Below are positions 1 through 4,909 of a DNA stretch of 6,897 nucleotides, in pieces (the stretch's first letter is position 1; each line of letters opens with the position of its first letter). A program made the translations under genes and the position numbers. The DNA is from Desulfuromonadaceae bacterium (GTDB lineage: Bacteria > Desulfobacterota > Desulfuromonadia > Desulfuromonadales > SZUA-540): positions 1-6,897 of the forward strand of contig QKGY01000016.1 of the NCBI GenBank assembly GCA_003250235.1, written 5' to 3'. The notes under the pieces were generated by a model, which worked only from the letters and a program-made list of their open reading frames with translations, made no database searches and was not told the DNA's origin.

Positions 1-111
1 TGGTTTCAACGTCGGTACTTCGCGTGAGGGGCCTGACCCCGCAGAAGGGATCGCAAGAGAGAGAATCGGATCCCCCCTGTCCGACATAAAGAAAGTCTGA
101 GGAAACGATCT
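1..111 (+). other. Leader upstream of the permease; possible tail of an upstream gene
   Basis: This stretch precedes the permease start. One forward frame (codons from base 2) stays open from the window edge to a TGA at 98-100, 11 bases before the permease ATG. It could be the last 32 codons of an upstream operon gene, but a run this short can easily occur by chance and its translation matches no family I recognise. The other two forward frames stop at 25-27 and 87-89. A short GGGG/CCCC inverted repeat (28-31 with 37-40, 5-base loop) has no T-tract, so it is not a convincing terminator. I see no clear -35/-10 promoter and no recognisable ArsR-type operator, so the real promoter probably lies further upstream. 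Confidence 0.3.
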
Positions 112-1428
112 ATGCAATGGAAAAAGGAATGGAAACCGCTGGCCCTCATTCTGGGGGTCTTTCTGGCCTGCTACTACCTGCCGGTGGATTGGCTGCGGGC
201 ATCGCCACGGCTTGAAAACGCCCTGTGGGAAGCGCTGTATCTGGCTAAATGGTATGCCCAGGAGCATGTGCTGCTGTGCCTGGTCCCCGCCTTCTTTATT
301 GCCGGGGCGGTCGGGGTGTTCGTCAGTCAGGCCTCGGTGATGAAATATCTCGGCCCCAAAGCGAACAAGCTTCTGGCCTATGGGGTGGCTTCGGTATCCG
401 GGACCGTCCTGGCGGTCTGTTCCTGTACCATCCTGCCGCTCTTTGCCGGTATCTACCGCATGGGTGCCGGGTTGGGTCCGGCTTGCGCCTTTCTGTATTC
501 GGGGCCGGCCATCAACATCCTGGCCATCGTGCTGACCGCGGCGGTTCTCGGACCGGAGATGGGCGTTGCCCGGGCGGTGGGTGCCATCCTGTTCAGTGTC
601 GTCATCGGCCTGGCCATGCATTTTGTCTTCCGCAAGGAGGAGCAGGCCAAGCTCGAAGCGGCAGGGGCCATGCCCGAACCCGAGGTGGCACGTCCCCTGT
701 GGCAGACCGCTTTGTATTTCGGGTCGATGGTCGGCATCCTGGTGTTTGCCAACTGGGGCAAACCCGCCGGGGATGTGGGCCTCTGGCATGCGATCTACGC
801 CGCCAAGTGGGTGATCACGTCGGTTTTCGCCCTGGCCCTGGCGCTCTTCCTCGTGCTCTGGTATCGGGTGGGCAAGGGGCAGATGCTGATGCTGGCGGTT
901 CCGGTCGTGGCGCTGGCCCTGTTATTCCCCGATCGTCCGCTCATCGCTTTTGTCGCCGGGGTGATCGGTCTCTCTGTGCTGACGGGCAGGAGCGACAGCG
1001 GCGGGGAGTTGGGGGAGTGGTTCGAAACCTCCTGGGACTTCGCGAAGAAGATCCTGCCGCTGCTGTTTTACGGCGTGCTCATTGCCGGCGCTCTTCTCGG
1101 CCGGCCCGACCACGAGGGGCTGATTCCTTCGGGATGGATCGCCGGTCTCGTCGGCGGCAACAGCCTGTGGGCCAACCTGTTTGCCTCGGTGGTGGGGGCG
1201 TTCATGTATTTCGCCACCCTGACCGAAGTGCCCATTCTTCAGGGCCTGATCGGCGCCGGCATGGGCAAGGGACCGGCCCTGGCTCTGCTGCTGGCCGGCC
1301 CGGCCCTCTCCCTGCCCAACATGCTGGTCATCCGCAGTGTCATGGGGACCAAGAAAACCGTGGTGTTCGTCAGCCTCGTGATCATTATGGCGACGATAGC
1401 GGGACTGATTTACGGTGCCTTATTCTGA
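112..1428 (+). CDS. YraQ/ArsP-type permease (COG0701, DUF318 family)
   Basis: A 438-residue polytopic inner membrane protein with long hydrophobic segments throughout, roughly residues 8-25, 51-74, 85-112, 122-173, 197-214, 231-292, 314-331, 350-372 and 385-437. The family signature is clear: CSC at 103-105 inside a membrane segment, followed by LPLFAGIYRMGAGLGP and then the SGPAINIL element near 130-137. A second, related half (about 314-412) carries AGPALSLPN at 395-403. The linker between the halves (about 174-196) is charged and probably cytoplasmic. Characterised relatives include ArsP, which exports trivalent organoarsenicals using membrane cysteines; other members are uncharacterised or proposed metal exporters, so the substrate here is inferred only. 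The ATG at 112 is preceded by GAGGA (99-103) at 8 bases, which fixes the start. It heads a cluster encoding thiol-redox proteins, consistent with export of a thiol-reactive metalloid. Family assignment is firm, substrate is not. Confidence 0.88.
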   Translation: MQWKKEWKPLALILGVFLACYYLPVDWLRASPRLENALWEALYLAKWYAQEHVLLCLVPAFFIAGAVGVFVSQASVMKYLGPKANKLLAYGVASVSGTVLAVCSCTILPLFAGIYRMGAGLGPACAFLYSGPAINILAIVLTAAVLGPEMGVARAVGAILFSVVIGLAMHFVFRKEEQAKLEAAGAMPEPEVARPLWQTALYFGSMVGILVFANWGKPAGDVGLWHAIYAAKWVITSVFALALALFLVLWYRVGKGQMLMLAVPVVALALLFPDRPLIAFVAGVIGLSVLTGRSDSGGELGEWFETSWDFAKKILPLLFYGVLIAGALLGRPDHEGLIPSGWIAGLVGGNSLWANLFASVVGAFMYFATLTEVPILQGLIGAGMGKGPALALLLAGPALSLPNMLVIRSVMGTKKTVVFVSLVIIMATIAGLIYGALF

Positions 1429-1462
1429 TCGGCACAAGGCGCTCAGCGTGAACAGAGGAAAC

Positions 1463-1675
1463 GTGAATGGGAAACGTTCTGAAGGCGCCACGTATGAAGT
1501 CGCGTGCGCATGCCGCCGCGTTACCCAAAAAACTCTACCGGCCGCAATCCGTGCTGCGACAACGGCATGTACGTTGGGATGTTGAAAAGAACGGAGTCTG
1601 CGTTACCGGTGTTGTTCTCAGGAGATTCAAACAGGCATCGACAATTACCCGGAGAAGGAGGAACGTGCATCATGA
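1463..1675 (+). pseudogene. Broken BFD-like [2Fe-2S]-binding protein gene (probable)
   Basis: No intact gene fits between the permease and the thioredoxin gene. In the frame of codons starting at 1463, residues encoded at 1493-1552 read YEVACACRRVTQKTLPAAIR, which matches the CxC-xx-VT-xxx-L-xx-AI opening of bacterioferritin-associated-ferredoxin domains. This frame then hits TGA at 1583-1585. In the neighbouring frame, 1564-1602 reads GMYVGMLKRTESA, resembling the middle of such a domain (the LKRT helix). The first frame resumes at 1607 with RCCSQEIQTGIDNYPEKEE, resembling the domain's end (C-G-x-C-xx-EI). One missing base near 1550-1557 and one extra base near 1601-1606 would join these parts. 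The frame ends at TGA 1673-1675, overlapping the next gene's ATG as ATGA, as an intact coupled gene would. The usual final CxxC is reduced to adjacent cysteines, so decay seems likelier than simple read error. The start is uncertain: a good ribosome binding site (GAGGAA, 1455-1460) points to ATG 1467, which is in a third frame. Such proteins carry a [2Fe-2S] cluster and act in electron transfer. Confidence 0.5.
1655..1662 (+). promoter_or_regulatory. Ribosome binding site that sets the small thioredoxin start
   Basis: AAGGAGGA lies 9 bases before ATG 1672, a near-perfect anti-16S match. It decides against a longer reading from ATG 1504, which would add 56 residues with no thioredoxin resemblance. 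The site falls within the last codons of the broken upstream gene (the PEKEE stretch), as in translationally coupled gene pairs. Confidence 0.85.
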
Positions 1676-1908
1676 AAAAAATTCAGATTCTTGGCACCGG
1701 CTGTGCCAAATGCAACGAACTGGCGGCTAACGCCAAAGAGGCGGCTCACATGCTCGGCGAAGAGGTGGAATTCGAAAAAGTCACTCAGATCAACGACATC
1801 ATGAAATTCGGCTGCATGACCACCCCTGGACTGGCCATTGACGGAAAAGTCGTTTCCCAGGGGAAAGTGCTGAAACCGGATCAGATTGTGAAACTTCTTG
1901 GAGAGTGA
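1672..1908 (+). CDS. Small thioredoxin-fold redox-active disulfide protein (MTH895/TM0996 type)
   Basis: A 78-residue soluble protein without a signal peptide, so cytoplasmic. It opens with a beta strand, KIQILGTG, and then the active-site motif CAKC (C11, C14), preceded by GTG as is typical of this compact glutaredoxin-like thioredoxin group ('redox-active disulfide protein 2'). TTPGL at 50-54 supplies the cis-proline (P52) that packs against the CxxC, and the strand-turn AIDGKVV with a final helix completes the fold. Full family length is 75 to 80 residues, so it appears intact. A third cysteine, C48, sits four residues before the cis-proline. The start is set by AAGGAGGA at 9-base spacing. 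It is followed after 2 bases by the exported thioredoxin. It could be the cytoplasmic electron donor for the CcdA-like protein, or a reductase/chaperone for a thiol-bound metalloid; the direct partner is inferred from neighbours only. Confidence 0.9.
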   Translation: MKKIQILGTGCAKCNELAANAKEAAHMLGEEVEFEKVTQINDIMKFGCMTTPGLAIDGKVVSQGKVLKPDQIVKLLGE

Positions 1909-1910
1909 TC

Positions 1911-2333
1911 ATGCCGCGATATTCTCATGTGAAGGTCACGTTGCTACGCCTTGTGCTGTTTCTGTTTTTCATCATGGCGAGTGGTTTCCCACTGGGCGAA
2001 ACCACGGCCCATGCCGCGACCGAAACATCTTCGGTCCAACAACTCCCGACGCTGGTCGATGTGGGCGCCGACAAGTGCATCCCCTGCATCAAGATGGCGC
2101 CGATTCTCAAGCAACTTCGTGAAGATTTCAACGGTAAGCTGAACGTGGTCTTCGTCGATGTCTGGAAAAAGCGCGAGGAAGCCGCGACGTACCACGTTCA
2201 GATGATCCCCACGCAGATTTTTTATGCGGCCGACGGTACGGAACTCTTCCGGCACACCGGGTTCTTCAGTCGTGAAGAGATTCTCGGCAAGTGGAAGGAA
2301 CTGGGCTACACCTTTGGTGAGGACAAGCCATGA
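1911..2333 (+). CDS. Exported thioredoxin-family protein
   Basis: A 140-residue thioredoxin-fold protein with an N-terminal signal: basic start, hydrophobic core at about residues 10-24, and a likely signal peptidase I site after AHA (33-35). The mature part has the strand PTLVDVGADKC, the active site CIPC (C56, C59), the strand NVVFVDV with a charged WKKREE stretch, and the cis-proline in MIPTQIF (P100). The usual WC before GPC is replaced by DKC, as in the subgroup found beside CcdA genes. It should act in the periplasm, reducing or isomerising disulfides with electrons from the membrane protein encoded next. I chose ATG 1911 because GGAG (1900-1903) lies 7 bases upstream; a GTG at 1905 in the same frame would overlap that site. 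It starts 2 bases after the small thioredoxin gene and overlaps the CcdA-like gene by ATGA, so the three are translationally coupled. A membrane-anchored rather than cleaved form is possible. Confidence 0.88.
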   Translation: MPRYSHVKVTLLRLVLFLFFIMASGFPLGETTAHAATETSSVQQLPTLVDVGADKCIPCIKMAPILKQLREDFNGKLNVVFVDVWKKREEAATYHVQMIPTQIFYAADGTELFRHTGFFSREEILGKWKELGYTFGEDKP

Positions 2334-3031
2334 TCGAATCCCTGATGGGGCAGCTGAGCCAGGCGGTATCCGGTGCACCGCTGGTTGCCCTTGCGGCATC
2401 GGTCGGATGGGGGGTCCTGAGCATCCTGCTTTCCCCCTGTCATTTGGCGAGTATTCCGCTGATCGTAGGCTTTATCGACGAACAAGGCCGGATGAACACC
2501 CGGCGGGCCTTTATCATCTCCAACCTGTTTGCCGTCGGCATCCTGATCTCGATTGCCCTGATCGGCCTTCTCACCGCCATGGCCGGGCGCATGCTCGGCG
2601 ATCTCGGCCCCTGGGGCAACTGGCTGGTTGCTGGTATCTTCTTCCTGTTTGGTCTGCACCTCTGGGGGGTGATTCCCGTTCCCTGGTCAGGACCAGGGAA
2701 GACCGGCATGCAACGTAAAGGTCTCTTTGCGGCGTTCATTTTGGGCTTGATTTTCGGCTTGGCGCTCGGTCCCTGCACCTTTGCTTTTATGGGACCGGTT
2801 TTAGGCGTTGCCTTTGCCGAAGCAAACAACAGTCTGATCTTTGCCGTTTTGCTTATGCTGGCCTATGGCATCGGCCACTGTGCCGTCATTGTTTTCGCCG
2901 GCACCTTTACGGAAAAAGTTCAAACCTACTTGAACTGGAGTGAACGCTCTAAAGGAACCATCTGGCTCAAGCGCATTTGCGGCCTCCTGATTATGACCGC
3001 AGGCGTTTGGCTGCTCTATACCGCCGCATAG
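2330..3031 (+). CDS. CcdA/DsbD-like transmembrane thiol-electron transporter
   Basis: A 233-residue membrane protein with about six hydrophobic segments (near residues 17-45, 60-83, 96-118, 131-163, 166-192 and 211-231), the length and layout of CcdA. Each half begins with the family's cysteine-proline signature: SPCHLASIP (C37) in the first and GPCTFAFMGP (C149) in the second. These two cysteines form the disulfide that shuttles electrons from cytoplasmic thioredoxin to exported thiol proteins. Extra cysteines C184 and C217 lie in or near later membrane segments. Its ATG overlaps the exported thioredoxin's TGA (ATGA), and GGTGAGG (2316-2322) lies 7 bases before the start. Flanking by CxxC proteins on both sides argues for a dedicated relay rather than general cytochrome c maturation, although a cytochrome role cannot be excluded from sequence. 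A 22-base palindrome lies in the codons for residues 117-124, a loop. Confidence 0.9.
   Translation: MIESLMGQLSQAVSGAPLVALAASVGWGVLSILLSPCHLASIPLIVGFIDEQGRMNTRRAFIISNLFAVGILISIALIGLLTAMAGRMLGDLGPWGNWLVAGIFFLFGLHLWGVIPVPWSGPGKTGMQRKGLFAAFILGLIFGLALGPCTFAFMGPVLGVAFAEANNSLIFAVLLMLAYGIGHCAVIVFAGTFTEKVQTYLNWSERSKGTIWLKRICGLLIMTAGVWLLYTAA
2679..2700. repeat. 22-base perfect palindrome inside the CcdA-like gene
   Basis: Two perfect 10-base inverted arms (TTCCCTGGTC and its complement GACCAGGGAA) flank a 2-base centre. As RNA it could form an 8-pair stem with a 6-base loop. No T-tract follows, so it is not an intrinsic terminator. It falls in the loop between membrane segments 3 and 4, where the protein is least constrained. 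Confidence 0.7.
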
Positions 3032-3053
3032 CACTGATTACAGGAGACAATGA

Positions 3054-3485
3054 ATGTATCCCCAACAAAAAAACATCCGTCTGAAAGTCGTATTGAGTTT
3101 CGTCCTGCCTATCCTTTTTCTGGTGTTGCTCCCCAGCCAGAGCCATGCCGATCCCCATGTTCTGGTTCGCTACTTTCATGGCGATGTCCGCTGCACAACC
3201 TGTATGCAATTTGAAGACTGGTCGAAGACGGCCACGGAAAAATTTCCCGCGGAATTGTCCGACGGTCGCCTGGAATGGCAACTGATCAACTTTGATCAAC
3301 CGGAAAACAAGCATTACATCAAAGATTATGGCCTGGCCGACAAATCCCTTGTCCTGGTACGGGAAGAGGACGGTAAAACTGTCCGCTGGAAGAATGTCGA
3401 GGAGTTCTGGGAGTTTGACGAAAACCAAAAGCAGGAATTTGTCAGTCTGGTTCAGGGGCTGATTGCCGATTTTCTAAAGAACTAA
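3054..3485 (+). CDS. Exported CxxC protein, ArsF-like ('nitrophenyl compound nitroreductase subunit ArsF family')
   Basis: A 143-residue protein with a signal peptide or N-terminal anchor (hydrophobic residues about 11-27; likely cleavage near SHA at 30-32). The mature part has a thioredoxin-like opening, VLVRYFHGDVRCTTC, with CxxC at C47 and C50, then FEDWSKTATEKF, a central strand LEWQLINFD, an NKHYIKDYGL motif, and the strand SLVLVREEDGK followed by VRWKNVEEFWEF. This pattern (YFHG-x-x-RC-xx-C, then IN-x-D, then VRWKN) matches a family labelled ArsF-like in public annotation and frequent in arsenic-associated clusters of deltaproteobacteria; its biochemical role is not established. The cis-proline of classical thioredoxins is not evident: the residues before the SLVLV strand read LADK. 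AGGAGA (3042-3047) lies 6 bases before ATG 3054; an ATG at 3050 is out of frame. Base composition is distinctly lower in GC (about 48% by hand count over 360 bases) than in downstream genes. Likely an electron acceptor of the CcdA-like protein in the periplasm (inference). Confidence 0.8.
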   Translation: MYPQQKNIRLKVVLSFVLPILFLVLLPSQSHADPHVLVRYFHGDVRCTTCMQFEDWSKTATEKFPAELSDGRLEWQLINFDQPENKHYIKDYGLADKSLVLVREEDGKTVRWKNVEEFWEFDENQKQEFVSLVQGLIADFLKN

Positions 3486-3500
3486 CCAAAGGGAATTCCC

Positions 3501-4097
3501 ATGGAAAAATTCGACGAATTATTCGAAACAGGACTGAAATTTCACGGACACAAATGCCCGGCCATGCCGATGGGGTTGCGTGCCGGCCTGGCGGCCATGA
3601 AGGCTTTGGGCGTGGAGCGCTCTCAGGACAAGGAGCTGCGCGTGCTGTCGGAAACGGGTGAGGGGCATGCCGCCGGCTGCTTTCTCGACGGCATCATGAC
3701 CGCGACGGGGTGCACCTACGGCAAGTCGAACATCAAAAAGCTCTACTACAACAAGATGGCTTTTACCCTGATCGATGCCCGCAGCGGTCGTTCCGTGAGG
3801 GTTTCCCTCAAGCCCGAGTTCTTTACCAAGGCGCTTAAGTCCCCCTTTATTGAGCAGCGTAAAGCGGGGGTGCCCCCCCAGGATATTCCGGCCGCGATCA
3901 CCGACCCCCAGGTCAGCACCATCATGGCGATGCCGGAGGAAAACTTTCTCGTCATCGGCCCGATTCAGCAGGTCGAGGTTCCCAAGGGCAAAGGGGAATT
4001 CACCGCGCAGCCCTGCGCCAAGTGCGGCGAGTTGACCTTTGTCAACAAATTGCAGGATTCTCCCGCAGGCCCGGTCTGCATCCCCTGCAAAGGCTGA
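3501..4097 (+). CDS. FmdE-domain protein with C-terminal zinc ribbon
   Basis: A 198-residue soluble protein without a signal peptide. The N-terminal FmdE domain (about residues 5-150) shows the family signatures: FHGHKCP (H15, H17, C19), a GEGHAAGCFLDGI segment with C60, and TGCTYGKSN (C71), residues thought to hold a metal in structurally known FmdE proteins. The C-terminal 30 residues form a four-cysteine zinc ribbon (C172, C175, C193, C196), the standard appendage of many FmdE proteins. FmdE was named from the formylmethanofuran dehydrogenase operon of methanogens, but it is widespread in bacteria without methanofuran and its role there is unknown. AAAGGGAA (3488-3495) precedes ATG 3501, 15 bases after the previous stop. 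Its position between thiol-redox and transport genes suggests a metal- or metalloid-binding accessory role in this cluster; this is inference. The family assignment is strong. Confidence 0.88.
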   Translation: MEKFDELFETGLKFHGHKCPAMPMGLRAGLAAMKALGVERSQDKELRVLSETGEGHAAGCFLDGIMTATGCTYGKSNIKKLYYNKMAFTLIDARSGRSVRVSLKPEFFTKALKSPFIEQRKAGVPPQDIPAAITDPQVSTIMAMPEENFLVIGPIQQVEVPKGKGEFTAQPCAKCGELTFVNKLQDSPAGPVCIPCKG

Positions 4098-4143
4098 TCC
4101 CCGGCGGCCATGACTATGGACTTTCTGTCGGAGGGATCTCTCG

Positions 4144-4893
4144 ATGGATAACATCCCGGCCGTAACCGCCCTTGCTTTCGGGCTGAGTTTTCTGTTTGCT
4201 CTTGGCGGCGTCGGTTCGGCGATCGCACTGGTACCGACCCTTCAGTGGATCGAGGTTCCTCTGGCGATCGCCAAGCCGACGGGCCTGCTGGTCAATACCC
4301 TGAGCATGACCGGGGCGAGTGTCAGCAATATCCGGCAGGGACGTCTCGATTTCCGGCTCGGAATCCCCATCATCGTCAGTTCCTTCGTCCTTGCTCCCCT
4401 GGGGGCCTGGTCCAGTCACTTCGTGCCAAGATCGGCCGTGCTGGCCATCTTTGCCCTGTTTCTGCTTTTTTCCGGGTTGATGCTGATCTTTTTTCGCGCC
4501 AACAGGTTCGAGGGGCAGTACCGGGAGGACCGCCCTCTGCTTGCTCCGCTGCTGATCGGGGCCGTCGCGGGTTATCTGTCCGGCCTACTGGGCGTCGGCG
4601 GCGGTGGGCTGATTGCCCCTCTGATGATTCTGCTCGGATTCAACCCGATGAAGGTCGCGGTCATCACGGCTTTTGTCGTACCGTTCTCTTCGCTGAGCGG
4701 CCTGATCGCTTATCTGACGATGGGACATGCGGACCTGGGGCTGATGATTCCGGCGGCAGTGGCGGCCTATCTCGGCGGGAGTCTGGGCACCCGCTTCATG
4801 CACAGTCGGTTGAAACCGGGAACGGTCAAAAAATTTCTCGGTGTGTTGTTATTGCTGTTGGCTGTGAAAATGGTGTTGCAGCTGGTGGGGTAA
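4144..4893 (+). CDS. TauE/SafE-family membrane permease (putative sulfite/organosulfonate-type exporter)
   Basis: A 249-residue polytopic membrane protein with the two-repeat build of TauE/SafE permeases: the first repeat carries GGVGSAIALVP (21-31), the second GVGGGGLIAPL (150-160), each inside the first membrane segment of its half, with about seven to eight segments in total. A charged loop (residues about 118-131) separates the halves. Length is normal for the family. Members are linked to export of sulfite, sulfoacetate or other small sulfur compounds, but most are uncharacterised, so the substrate is open. GGAGG (4130-4134) lies 9 bases before ATG 4144. A 46-base gap after the FmdE gene shows no terminator, so it probably belongs to the same transcript; the gap is the second largest in the operon and could hold a minor promoter, though none is evident. 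A 16-base gap precedes the TolC-like gene. Confidence 0.88.
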   Translation: MDNIPAVTALAFGLSFLFALGGVGSAIALVPTLQWIEVPLAIAKPTGLLVNTLSMTGASVSNIRQGRLDFRLGIPIIVSSFVLAPLGAWSSHFVPRSAVLAIFALFLLFSGLMLIFFRANRFEGQYREDRPLLAPLLIGAVAGYLSGLLGVGGGGLIAPLMILLGFNPMKVAVITAFVVPFSSLSGLIAYLTMGHADLGLMIPAAVAAYLGGSLGTRFMHSRLKPGTVKKFLGVLLLLLAVKMVLQLVG

Positions 4894-4894
4894 A

Positions 4895-4902
4895 GAGAAG
4901 GA
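4895..4902 (+). promoter_or_regulatory. Ribosome binding site supporting a GTG start
   Basis: GAGAAGGA sits 7 bases before GTG 4910. With that start the protein gains a basic n-region (MKNSLMK) ahead of the hydrophobic signal core, so GTG is preferred over ATG 4925, which has no comparable site. Confidence 0.7.
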
Positions 4903-4909
4903 TTCAATC

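Noticed and set aside
28..40. GGGG-CCTGA-CCCC hairpin in the leader
   Set aside because: Four-pair stem without a T-run; too weak to call a terminator or regulatory RNA.
1415..1440. Short inverted repeats after the permease (GTGCC/GGCAC and GCCTT/AAGGC)
   Set aside because: Stems of only 5 pairs, partly inside the coding sequence, with no T-tract, so they are not credible as a terminator.
249..1451. Long reading frame of 400 codons overlapping the permease in another frame
   Set aside because: The translation is a Gly/Arg/Pro-rich shadow of GC-rich membrane-protein codons. The permease frame has the family motifs and the ribosome binding site.
1504..1671. A 56-residue N-terminal extension of the small thioredoxin, starting at ATG 1504
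   Set aside because: The extension has no thioredoxin resemblance, ATG 1672 has a far better ribosome binding site, and the family is normally 75 to 80 residues long. The sequence is better explained as the remains of a [2Fe-2S] gene.
1467..1730. An 87-codon reading frame from ATG 1467, which has a good ribosome binding site (GAGGAA at 1455-1460)
   Set aside because: It runs out of frame into the thioredoxin gene and its translation is Arg-rich with no family likeness. The binding site may be a relic of the broken gene's true start.
1905..1910. GTG 1905 as the start of the exported thioredoxin
   Set aside because: It would begin directly next to the GGAG ribosome binding site, while ATG 1911 has normal 7-base spacing.
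4110..4151. 13-codon open frame (ATG 4110 to TAA 4149) overlapping the TauE start
   Set aside because: It has no clear ribosome binding site of its own and no conserved content. It could be a coupling leader, but nothing in the sequence sets it apart from chance.
3519..4154. 211-codon minus-strand frame opposite the FmdE gene
   Set aside because: It is antisense to a clearly conserved FmdE gene, has no recognisable domain, and is expected from third-position GC bias.
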